From NCBI RefSeq assembly GCF_964340395.1, contig NC_135565.1:21001-85000 (forward strand): 64,000 nucleotides of DNA, written 5' to 3'. Positions 34,601 to 47,400 of the stretch are shown here, piece by piece. The notes below the pieces were generated by a model. The model saw nothing but the letters and a program-made list of their open reading frames with translations. It was not told the DNA's origin and made no database searches. Every line of letters starts with the position of its first letter. Positions within the stretch are counted from its first letter, which is position 1. A program made the translations under genes and the position numbers. This stretch comes from Glandiceps talaboti (lineage: Eukaryota > Hemichordata > Enteropneusta > Spengelidae).

Positions 34601-37600
34601 GTGATGTACATTTCACTAGTATAGCATGAAGTAATGATCACCTAGTGATGTACATTTCACTACTATAGCATGAAGTAATGATCACCTAGTGATGTACATT
34701 TCACTACTATAGCATGAAGTAATAATCACCTAGTGATGTACATTTCACTACTATAGCATGTAATAATCACCTAGTGATGTACATTTCACTACCATAGCAT
34801 GAAGTAATGATCACCTAGTGATGTGCATTTCACTACCATAGCATGTAATGATCACCTAGTGGTGTACATTTCACTAGTATAGCATGTAATGATTACCTAG
34901 TGATGTACATTACACTACTATAGCATGAAGTAATGATCACCTAGTGATGTACATTTCACTACCATAGCATGTAATGATCACCTAGTGGTGTACATTTCAC
35001 TACTAACTATAGCATGTAATAATCACCTAGTGATGTACATTTCACTACTATAGCATGTAATGATTACCTAGTGATGTACATTTCACTACCATAGCATGAA
35101 GTAATGATCACCTAGTGATGTACATTTCACTAGTATAGCATGTAATAATCACCTAGTGGTGTACATTTCACTAGTATAGCATGTAATAATCACCTAGTGA
35201 TGTACATTTCACTACCATAGCATGAAGTAATGATCACCTAGTGATGTACATTTCACTAGTATAGCATGAAGTAATGATCACCTAGTGATGTACATTTCAC
35301 TACCATAGCATGAAGTAATGATCACCTAGTGATGTACATTTCACTAGTATAGCATGTAATAATCACCTAGTGGTGTACATTTCACTACTATAGCATGAAG
35401 TAATAATCACCTAGTGATGTACATTTCACTACTATAGCATGAAGTAATGATCACCTAGTGATGTACATTTCACTACTATAGCATGTAATAATCACCTAGT
35501 GATGTACATTTCACTACCATAGCATGAAGTAATAATCACCTAGTGATGTACATTTCACTACTATAGCATGTAATAATCACCTAGTGATGTACATTTCACT
35601 AGTATAGCATGAAGTAATAATCACCTAGTGATGTACATTTCACTACCATAGCATGAAGTAATAATCACCTAGTGATGTACATTTCACTAGTATAGCATGA
35701 AGTAATAATCACCTAGTGATGTACATTTCACTACTATAGCATGAAGTAATAATCACCTAGTGATGTACATTTCACTACTATAGCATGAAGTAATAATCAC
35801 CTAGTGATGTACATTTCACTACTATAGCATGAAGTAATGATCACCTAGTGATGTACATTTCACTACCATAGCATGAAGTAATAATCACCTAGTGATGTAC
35901 ATTTCACTAGTATAGCATGATTTGATGATCATCTGATGTTCATTTCACTACCATAGCATGAAGTAATGATCACCTAGTGATGTGCATTTCACTACCATAG
36001 CATGTAATGATCACCTAGTGGTGTACATTTCACTAGTATAGCATGTAATGATTACCTAGTGATGTACATTACACTACTATAGCATGAAGTAATGATCACC
36101 TAGTGATGTACATTTCACTACCATAGCATGTAATGATCACCTAGTGGTGTACATTTCACTACTAACTATAGCATGTAATAATCACCTAGTGATGTACATT
36201 TCACTACTATAGCATGTAATGATTACCTAGTGATGTACATTTCACTACCATAGCATGAAGTAATGATCACCTAGTGATGTACATTTCACTAGTATAGCAT
36301 GTAATAATCACCTAGTGGTGTACATTTCACTAGTATAGCATGTAATAATCACCTAGTGATGTACATTTCACTACCATAGCATGAAGTAATGATCACCTAG
36401 TGATGTACATTTCACTAGTATAGCATGAAGTAATGATCACCTAGTGATGTACATTTCACTACCATAGCATGAAGTAATGATCACCTAGTGATGTACATTT
36501 CACTACTAACTATAGCATGTAATAATCACCTAGTGATGTACATTTCACTACTATAGCATGTAATAATCACCTAGTGATGTACATTTCACTACTATAGCAT
36601 GTAATAATCACCTAGTGATGTACATTTCACTACTATAGCATGTAATAATCACCTAGTGATGTACATTTCACTACTATAGCATGTAATAATCACCAAGTGA
36701 TGTACATTTCACTAGCATTTAATGATCACCTAGTGATGTACATTTCACTAGTATAGCATGAAGTAATGATCACCTAGTGATGTACATTTCACTACCATAA
36801 CATGAAGTAATGATCACCTAGTGATGTACATTTCACTAGTATAGCATGAAGTAATGATCACCTAGTGATGTACATTTCACTACTATAGCATGAAGTAATG
36901 ATCACCTAGTGATGTACATTTCACTACTATAGCATGAAGTAATAATCACCTAGTGATGTACATTTCACTACTATAGCATGTAATAATCACCTAGTGATGT
37001 ACATTTCACTACCATAGCATGAAGTAATGATCACCTAGTGATGTGCATTTCACTACCATAGCATGTAATGATCACCTAGTGGTGTACATTTCACTAGTAT
37101 AGCATGTAATGATTACCTAGTGATGTACATTACACTACTATAGCATGAAGTAATGATCACCTAGTGATGTACATTTCACTACCATAGCATGTAATGATCA
37201 CCTAGTGGTGTACATTTCACTACTAACTATAGCATGTAATAATCACCTAGTGATGTACATTTCACTACTATAGCATGTAATGATTACCTAGTGATGTACA
37301 TTTCACTACCATAGCATGAAGTAATGATCACCTAGTGATGTACATTTCACTAGTATAGCATGTAATAATCACCTAGTGGTGTACATTTCACTAGTATAGC
37401 ATGTAATAATCACCTAGTGATGTACATTTCACTACCATAGCATGAAGTAATGATCACCTAGTGATGTACATTTCACTAGTATAGCATGAAGTAATGATCA
37501 CCTAGTGATGTACATTTCACTACCATAGCATGAAGTAATGATCACCTAGTGATGTACATTTCACTAGTATAGCATGTAATAATCACCTAGTGGTGTACAT

Positions 37601-39330
37601 TTCACTACTATAGCATGAAGTAATAATCACCTAGTGATGTACATTTCACTACTATAGCATGAAGTAATGATCACCTAGTGATGTACATTTCACTACTATA
37701 GCATGTAATAATCACCTAGTGATGTACATTTCACTACCATAGCATGAAGTAATAATCACCTAGTGATGTACATTTCACTACTATAGCATGTAATAATCAC
37801 CTAGTGATGTACATTTCACTAGTATAGCATGAAGTAATAATCACCTAGTGATGTACATTTCACTAGTATAGCATGAAGTAATAATCACCTAGTGATGTAC
37901 ATTTCACTAGTATAGCATGAAGTAATAATCACCTAGTGATGTACATTTCACTACTATAGCATGAAGTAATAATCACCTAGTGATGTACATTTCACTACTA
38001 TAGCATGAAGTAATAATCACCTAGTGATGTACATTTCACTACTATAGCATGAAGTAATGATCACCTAGTGATGTACATTTCACTACCATAGCATGAAGTA
38101 ATAATCACCTAGTGATGTACATTTCACTAGTATAGCATGATTTGATGATCATCTGATGTTCATTTCACTACCATAGCATGAAGTAATGATCACCTAGTGA
38201 TGTGCATTTCACTACCATAGCATGTAATGATCACCTAGTGGTGTACATTTCACTAGTATAGCATGTAATGATTACCTAGTGATGTACATTACACTACTAT
38301 AGCATGAAGTAATGATCACCTAGTGATGTACATTTCACTACCATAGCATGTAATGATCACCTAGTGGTGTACATTTCACTACTAACTATAGCATGTAATA
38401 ATCACCTAGTGATGTACATTTCACTACTATAGCATGTAATGATTACCTAGTGATGTACATTTCACTACCATAGCATGAAGTAATGATCACCTAGTGATGT
38501 ACATTTCACTAGTATAGCATGTAATAATCACCTAGTGGTGTACATTTCACTAGTATAGCATGTAATAATCACCTAGTGATGTACATTTCACTACCATAGC
38601 ATGAAGTAATGATCACCTAGTGATGTACATTTCACTAGTATAGCATGAAGTAATGATCACCTAGTGATGTACATTTCACTACCATAGCATGAAGTAATGA
38701 TCACCTAGTGATGTACATTTCACTAGTATAGCATGTAATAATCACCTAGTGGTGTACATTTCACTACTATAGCATGAAGTAATAATCACCTAGTGATGTA
38801 CATTTCACTACTATAGCATGAAGTAATGATCACCTAGTGATGTACATTTCACTACTATAGCATGTAATAATCACCTAGTGATGTACATTTCACTACCATA
38901 GCATGAAGTAATAATCACCTAGTGATGTACATTTCACTACTATAGCATGTAATAATCACCTAGTGATGTACATTTCACTAGTATAGCATGAAGTAATAAT
39001 CACCTAGTGATGTACATTTCACTACCATAGCATGAAGTAATAATCACCTAGTGATGTACATTTCACTAGTATAGCATGAAGTAATAATCACCTAGTGATG
39101 TACATTTCACTACTATAGCATGAAGTAATAATCACCTAGTGATGTACATTTCACTACTATAGCATGAAGTAATAATCACCTAGTGATGTACATTTCACTA
39201 CTATAGCATGAAGTAATGATCACCTAGTGATGTACATTTCACTACCATAGCATGAAGTAATAATCACCTAGTGATGTACATTTCACTAGTATAGCATGAT
39301 TTGATGATCATCTGATGTTCATTTCACCAC
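31669..39330. repeat. 41-45-bp minisatellite array, right block, with 2,220-bp higher-order repeat
   Basis: Same unit as the left block, about 180 copies. 34,261-36,480 is duplicated head to tail as 36,481-38,700: compared by eye base for base, I find three differences in 2,220 bp (34,580; 35,646; 35,647). Inside each 2,220-bp unit the marker ATGTGCATTTC recurs after 1,159 bp. The diverged last unit of the array (GATTTGATGATCATC at about 39,298) also occurs internally at about 35,920 and 38,140. The array ends about 62 bp before the exon 3 acceptor. Confidence 0.97.
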
Positions 39331-39391
39331 CCTGGGATAGTACTGTGGACTTGTGAAGATAACTTATCAGTAGTTAAATTTCCTTCCACAG

Positions 39392-39521
39392 CTTTTATTT
39401 CCCCATAAGTTCCTATGAAGATATATTGAGAAATTTTGAGAAAACTGTGAAGAGCATGGATTTCAATTCAGATAAAGATTATTACAATCTGATTTCAAGA
39501 TTTCAACAGTTCCCAACAAAG
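39392..39521 (+). CDS. DUF885-family protein, exon 3
   Basis: The acceptor TTTCCTTCCACAG is followed by CTTTTATTTCCCC. The first base completes the Gly codon of exon 2, and the protein goes on FYFPISSYEDILRNFEK, then SDKDYYNLISRFQQFPTK. DUF885 proteins have here a G-[YF]-x-FP-[IV] strand, then a D-[YF]-x-x-x-[IL]-x-R-[LF]-x-x-[FI]-P helix, which this matches. The exon ends ACAAAG before donor GTATTGTT (phase 0). The satellite of intron 2 stops just upstream, so the acceptor and its pyrimidine tract sit in only ~60 bp of unique sequence. Confidence 0.8.
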
Positions 39522-39990
39522 GTATTGTTATTATTATATTATTATATTACTTTATTTTCACTATTGTTGCTAATATCGTAGGACATGACACCTACATAAA
39601 AAGCCAAATTTATCTGTCAAACATGGTAAAATCGTCATTGAAAGAAGAATCATCACTCTGTGATTAATTCTGACGAGTATCAAAGTCAGAATTACTAATG
39701 TCTACCATTGCTTACTATACTAACTGGCATGAAACAGAACTCGATGATGTCATAATCCCCAAAAGGGAGAACAATAGGCAGTGTAACTGCAAGTTCATGG
39801 CTGCTTGGGTCGCTGCTGGTCGCCAGTTTTAACTCTTTTTTTCTCACTTATCATGCAATTTTGAATAGTTACCTTCATTTACTGGGTAAGAGACATATAA
39901 AGAACATTTTCAAGATTTGGGTATGGAGCATTTTATATCACCTTTAAGTATTCTTATGGCAGAGAAGGGTACATAAATGAGCTCAGCATG
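39522..39990. other. Unassigned start of intron 3
   Basis: AT-rich, with a short ATTATATT repeat straight after the donor. No gene recognised. Confidence 0.4.
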
Positions 39991-40260
39991 ATGTATTCTC
40001 AAGGATAATACTTTATAGCTGTGACCCAAGTCCATATGTATTCTCAAGGATAATACTTTATAGCTGTGACCCAAGTCCATATGTATTCTCAAGGATAATA
40101 CTTTATAGCTGTGACCCAAGTCCATATGTATTCTCAAGGATAATACTTTATAGCTGTGACCCAAGTCCATATGTATTCTCAAGGATAATACTTTATAGCT
40201 GTGACCCAAGTCCATATGTATTCTCAAGGATAATACTTTATAGCTGTGACCCAAGTCCAT
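39991..40260. repeat. 45-bp minisatellite, six copies
   Basis: Six head-to-tail 45-bp units, nearly identical, each with ATGTATTCTCAAGGATAATA and ending AAGTCCAT. Because 45 is divisible by three, the minus strand gives a 116-codon ORF of a repeated 15-residue unit; I treat that as an artefact. Confidence 0.95.
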
Positions 40261-40419
40261 TTCAAAGTAATGAGTTAAGGGTCAGTGGTCATTTTTGTAG
40301 CAAATGCGCTATTTCATTTCCATACATTGATTTCATGCTTTTATATTCTGATCCACATAAGTGTTGACAACTGTCTGTAATTTGTTAACCAGCTGTAAAA
40401 ATGAAAAGGTAACTACACT

Positions 40420-41460
40420 GTCAATGTGTGTAGAATGCTTTCAGTACATCTGGTCTAATATTCAGTGATCTCAGTTCACTGTTGGTATTTCTTCTAGCAT
40501 CTATTTTCTGTTGGAATGTAAGTTTGTCATCAATGAGTGTTCCTACATGTACATGTAGGTAGGGGTATATTGAAATGAAACATGTTCTACAACCTCAGAG
40601 TTAATTTCAAGTGCATTAACTTCCCTTCTAGATCTACTAAAGTCAATTACCATGATTTCTTTTGTTTTCTCTGTGTTCAATTCTAGATAGTTGTCTTCAC
40701 ACCGTTATTTGAAGTGATGCACTTGATTTTCAAAGTGTTTTTCATCATTTGAATAATCTCCAAATGCTGTATCATCAGCATATTTGACCATCTGTCCCTT
40801 TTCACTTGGGCCTTTAAGATCATTTGTGTACAAAGTGAACAGAACAGGAGAGATATACCGAGCCCTGGGGTGCACCAGTGGACGTACATGTACTACAAAG
40901 TGAACAGAACAGGAGAGATTACTGAGCCCTGGGGTGCACCAGTGGACGTACATGTACTACAAAGTGAACAGAACAGGAGAGATTACTGAGCCCTGGGGTG
41001 CACCAGTAGACGTACATGTACTACATATCAGACACTGTTACAGAGGAATTTATGATTATTCACACCTCTCCCATTTACTCTAATTGCTGTCTGTTAGTTA
41101 GAAAATCTAGTTGGGGTTTACATTCATTGCATTTACCTTGTTCACCATCAGATGTGGCTGTATGGTGTTGAAAGCTGATGAAAAGTCAACAAATAGAATA
41201 TGGACAAAAGACTTGGGTTGTTCCAGATGAGTAAGGGCTTCATGTAGTAGGGCTATAACTGTTACAGCATCTTCAACTGATCTGTTAGCTCTGTATGCAA
41301 ATTTAAGTTGGTCAATAAGATTCTTAACTTGGTCAGTAATGCAAGTTAAAACAATACTTTCGAGACATTTCATAACAGTGGATGCTATTGATTTGTAATC
41401 GTTTCGCTTAGTGGAATTGTTGTGCTTAGAAATGGGTGAAATGACCAATATTTTCCACAG
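40420..41460 (-). pseudogene. Decayed Rex/CR1-like LINE reverse-transcriptase fragment
   Basis: On the minus strand: KSIASTVMKCLESIVL, then LKFAYRANRSVEDAV and FVDFSSAFNTIQPHL (41448-41107); then GAPQGS-type motifs with ISPVLFTLYTNDL, and the catalytic KYADDTAFGDY near 40,770. After a stop at 40,705 the frame continues with YLELN-x-x-KTKEIMVIDF and a LID-DKLTFQQKI-like tail near 40,520. The order is that of Rex1/CR1-type polymerases, the same broad group as the tail at 17.7 kb. Stops, a frame change and an internal triplication show it is dead. It lies antisense in intron 3. Confidence 0.8.
40830..41022. repeat. 64-bp tandem triplication within the reverse-transcriptase fragment
   Basis: Three adjacent copies starting ACAAAGTGAACAGAACAGGA at 40,830, 40,895 and 40,959. 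Each encodes, on the minus strand, the segment around GAPQGS-ISPVLFTL. Copies 2 and 3 differ at about one base; copy 1 has a one-base longer GATATACC in place of GATTACT. Confidence 0.92.
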
Positions 41461-41470
41461 ACTTGGGATA

Positions 41471-44400
41471 GTATATGAACAATTTGACTACCAGGTTGGG
41501 TTATTTATAATACATGATATATAAACAGTTTGACTACCAGGTTGGGTTATTTATAATACATGATGTATAAACAGTTTGACTACCAGGTTGGGTTATTTAT
41601 AATACATGATGTATAAACAGTTTGACTACCAGGTTGGGTTATTTATAATACATGATGTATAAACAGTTTGACTACCAGGTTGGGTTATTTATAATACATG
41701 ATGTATAAACAGTTTGACTACCAGGTTGGGTTATTTATAATACATGATGTATAAACAGTTTGACTACCAGATTGGGTTATTTATAATACATGATATATAA
41801 ACAGTTTGACTACCAGATTGGGTTATTTATAATACATGGTGTATAAACAGTTTGACTACCAGATTGGGTTATTTATAATACATGATGTATAAACAGTTTG
41901 ACTACCAGGTTGGGTTATTTATAATACATGATGTATAAACAGTTTGACTACCAGGTTGGGTTATTTATAATACATGATGTATAAACAGTTTGACTACCAG
42001 ATTGGGTTATTTATAATACATGATATATAAACAGTTTGACTACCAGGTTGGGTTATTTATAATACATGATGTATAAACAGTTTGACTACCAGGTTGGGTT
42101 ATTTATAATACATGATGTATAAACAGTTTGACTACCAGGTTGGGTTATTTATAATACATGATATATAAACAGTTTGACTACCAGGTTGGGTTATTTATAA
42201 TACATGATATATAAACAGTTTGACTACCAGGTTGGGTTATTTATAATACATGATATATAAACAGTTTGACTACCAGGTTGGGTTATTTATAATACATGAT
42301 ATATAAACAGTTTGACTACCAGGTTGGGTTATTTATAATACATGATATATAAACAGTTTGACTACCAGATTGGGTTATTTATAATACATGATATATAAAC
42401 AGTTTGACTACCAGGTTGGGTTATTTATAATACATGATGTATAAACAGTTTGACTACCAGGTTGGGTTATTTATAATACATGATGTATAAACAGTTTGAC
42501 TACCAGGTTGGGTTATTTATAATACATGATGTATAAACAGTTTGACTACCAGGTTGGGTTATTTATAATACATGATATATAAACAGTTTGACTACCAGAT
42601 TGGGTTATTTATAATACATGATATATAAACAGTTTGACTACCAGGTTGGGTTATTTATAATACATGATATATAAACAGTTTGACTACCAGGTTGGGTTAT
42701 TTATAATACATGATATATAAACAGTTTGACTACCAGGTTGGGTTATTTATAATACATGATATATAAACAGTTTGACTACCAGATTGGGTTATTTATAATA
42801 CATGATATATAAACAGTTTGACTACCAGGTTGGGTTATTTATAATACATGATATATAAACAGTTTGACTACCAGGTTGGGTTATTTATAATACATGATAT
42901 ATAAACAGTTTGACTACCAGGTTGGGTTATTTATAATACATGATGTATAAACAGTTTGACTACCAGGTTGGGTTATTTATAATACATGATGTATAAACAG
43001 TTTGACTACCAGGTTGGGTTATTTATAATACATGATGTATAAACAGTTTGACTACCAGGTTGGGTTATTTATAATACATGATATATAAACAGTTTGACTA
43101 CCAGGTTGGGTTATTTATAATACATGATGTATAAACAGTTTGACTACCAGGTTGGGTTATTTATAATACATGATGTATAAACAGTTTGACTACCAGGTTG
43201 GGTTATTTATAATACATGATGTATAAACAGTTTGACTACCAGGTTGGGTTATTTATAATACATGATATATAAACAGTTTGACTACCAGGTTTGGTTATTT
43301 ATAATACATGATGTATAAACAGTTTGACTACCAGGTTGGGTTATTTATAATACATGATATATAAACAGTTTGACTACCAGGTTGGGTTATTTATAATACA
43401 TGATGTATAAACAGTTTGACTACCAGGTTGGGTTATTTATAATACATGATGTATAAACAGTTTGACTACCAGGTTGGGTTATTTATAATACATGATGTAT
43501 AAACAGTTTGACTACCAGGTTGGGTTATTTATAATACATGATGTATAAACAGTTTGACTACCAGGTTGGGTTATTTATAATACATGATATATAAACAGTT
43601 TGACTACCAGGTTTGGTTATTTATAATACATGATGTATAAACAGTTTGACTACCAGGTTGGGTTATTTATAATACATGATGTATAAACAGTTTGACTACC
43701 AGGTTGGGTTATTTATAATACATGATGTATAAACAGTTTGACTACCAGGTTGGGTTATTTATAATACATGATGTATAAACAGTTTGACTACCAGGTTGGG
43801 TTATTTATAATACATGATGTATAAACAGTTTGACTACCAGGTTGGGTTATTTATAATACATGATATATAAACAGTTTGACTACCAGGTTGGGTTATTTAT
43901 AATACATGATATATAAACAGTTTGACTACCAGATTGGGTTATTTATAATACATGATATATAAACAGTTTGACTACCAGGTTGGGTTATTTATAATGCATG
44001 ATATATAAACAGTTTGACTACCAGGTTGGGTTATTTATAATACATGATATATAAACAGTTTGACTACCAGATTGGGTTATTTATAATACATGATGTATAA
44101 ACAGTTTGACTACCAGGTTGGGTTATTTATAATACATGATGTATAAACAGTTTGACTACCAGGTTGGGTTATTTATAATACATGATGTATAAACAGTTTG
44201 ACTACCAGGTTGGGTTATTTATAATACATGATGTATAAACAGTTTGACTACCAGGTTGGGTTATTTATAATACATGATATATAAACAGTTTGACTACCAG
44301 ATTGGGTTATTTATAATACATGATATATAAACAGTTTGACTACCAGGTTGGGTTATTTATAATACATGATATATAAACAGTTTGACTACCAGGTTGGGTT

Positions 44401-47400
44401 ATTTATAATACATGATATATAAACAGTTTGACTACCAGATTGGGTTATTTATAATACATGATATATAAACAGTTTGACTACCAGGTTGGGTTATTTATAA
44501 TACATGATATATAAACAGTTTGACTACCAGGTTGGGTTATTTATAATACATGATATATAAACAGTTTGACTACCAGGTTGGGTTATTTATAATACATGAT
44601 GTATAAACAGTTTGACTACCAGGTTTGGTTATTTATAATACATGATGTATAAACAGTTTGACTACCAGGTTGGGTTATTTATAATAATGATATATAAACA
44701 GTTTGACTACCAGATTGGGTTATTTATAATACATGATATATAAACAGTTTGACTACCAGGTTGGGTTATTTATAATACATGATATATAAACAGTTTGACT
44801 ACCAGGTTGGGTTATTTATAATACATGATATATAAACAGTTTGACTACCAGGTTGGGTTATTTATAATACATGATGTATAAACAGTTTGACTACCAGGTT
44901 GGGTTATTTATAATACATGATGTATAAACAGTTTGACTACCAGGTTGGGTTATTTATAATACATGATGTATAAACAGTTTGACTACCAGGTTGGGTTATT
45001 TATAATACATGATATATAAACAGTTTGACTACCAGGTTGGGTTATTTATAATACATGATGTATAAACAGTTTGACTACCAGGTTGGGTTATTTATAATAC
45101 ATGATGTATAAACAGTTTGACTACCAGGTTGGGTTATTTATAATACATGATGTATAAACAGTTTGACTACCAGGTTGGGTTATTTATAATACATGATGTA
45201 TAAACAGTTTGACTACCAGGTTGGGTTATTTATAATACATGATGTATAAACAGTTTGACTACCAGATTGGGTTATTTATAATACATGATATATAAACAGT
45301 TTGACTACCAGATTGGGTTATTTATAATACATGGTGTATAAACAGTTTGACTACCAGATTGGGTTATTTATAATACATGATGTTTAAACAGTTTGACTAC
45401 CAGGTTGGGTTATTTATAATACATGATGTATAAACAGTTTGACTACCAGGTTGGGTTATTTATAATACATGATGTATAAACAGTTTGACTACCAGATTGG
45501 GTTATTTATAATACATGATATATAAACAGTTTGACTACCAGGTTGGGTTATTTATAATACATGATGTATAAACAGTTTGACTACTAGGTTGGGTTATTTA
45601 TAATACATGATGTATAAACAGTTTGACTACCAGGTTGGGTTATTTATAATACATGATATATAAACAGTTTGACTACCAGGTTGGGTTATTTATAATACAT
45701 GATATATAAACAGTTTGACTACCAGGTTGGGTTATTTATAATACATGATATATAAACAGTTTGACTACCAGGTTGGGTTATTTATAATACATGATGTATA
45801 AACAGTTTGACTACCAGGTTGGGTTATTTATAATACATGATATATAAACAGTTTGACTACCAGATTGGGTTATTTATAATACATGATATATAAACAGTTT
45901 GACTACCAGGTTGGGTTATTTATAATACATGATATATAAACAGTTTGACTACCAGGTTGGGTTATTTATAATACATGATATATAAACAGTTTGACTACCA
46001 GGTTGGGTTATTTATAATACATGATATATAAACAGTTTGACTACCAGATTGGGTTATTTATAATACATGATATATAAACAGTTTGACTACCAGGTTGGGT
46101 TATTTATAATACATGGTGTATAAACAGTTTGACTACCAGATTGGGTTATTTATAATACATGATGTATAAACAGTTTGACTACCAGGTTGGGTTATTTATA
46201 ATACATGATGTATAAACAGTTTGACTACCAGGTTGGGTTATTTATAATACATGATGTATAAACAGTTTGACTACCAGGTTGGGTTATTTATAATACATGA
46301 TATATAAACAGTTTGACTACCAGGTTGGGTTATTTATAATACATGATGTATAAACAGTTTGACTACCAGGTTGGGTTATTTATAATACATGATATATAAA
46401 CAGTTTGACTACCAGGTTGGGTTATTTATAATACATGATATATAAACAGTTTGACTACCAGGTTGGATTATTTATAATACATGATGTATAAACAGTTTGA
46501 CTACCAGGTTGGGTTATTTATAATACATGATGTATAAACAGTTTGACTACCAGGTTGGGTTATTTATAATACATGATGTATAAACAGTTTGACTACCAGG
46601 TTGGGTTATTTATAATACATGATATATAAACAGTTTGACTACCAGGTTGGGTTATTTATAATACATGATATATAAACAGTTTGACTACCAGGTTGGGTTA
46701 TTTATAATACATGATGTATAAACAGTTTGACTACCAGGTTGGGTTATTTATAATACATGATATATAAACAGTTTGACTACCAGGTTGGGTTATTTATAAT
46801 ACATGATATATAAACAGTTTGACTACCAGGTTTGGTTATTTATAATACATGATGTATAAACAGTTTGACTACTAGGTTGGGTTATTTATAATACATGATA
46901 TATAAACAGTTTGACTACCAGGTTGGGTTATTTATAATACATGATGTATAAACAGTTTGACTACCAGGTTGGGTTATTTATAATACATGATGTATAAACA
47001 GTTTGACTACCAGGTTGGGTTATTTATAATACATGATGTATAAACAGTTTGACTACCAGGTTGGGTTATTTATAATACATGATATATAAACAGTTTGACT
47101 ACCAGGTTGGGTTATTTATAATACATGATATATAAACAGTTTGACTACCAGGTTGGGTTATTTATAATACATGATGTATAAACAGTTTGACTACCAGGTT
47201 GGGTTATTTATAATACATGATATATAAACAGTTTGACTACCAGGTTGGGTTATTTATAATACATGATGTATAAACAGTTTGACTACCAGGTTGGGTTATT
47301 TATAATACATGATGTATAAACAGTTTGACTACCAGGTTGGGTTATTTATAATACATGATGTATAAACAGTTTGACTACCAGGTTGGGTTATTTATAATAC

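Noticed and set aside
26010-39330. CRISPR-like array
   Set aside because: Units are contiguous with no unique spacers, and the context is animal intron.
39910-40260. 116-codon minus ORF of a repeated 15-residue unit
   Set aside because: The 45-bp minisatellite is divisible by three, so any open frame stays open; no domain, and it lies in an intron.
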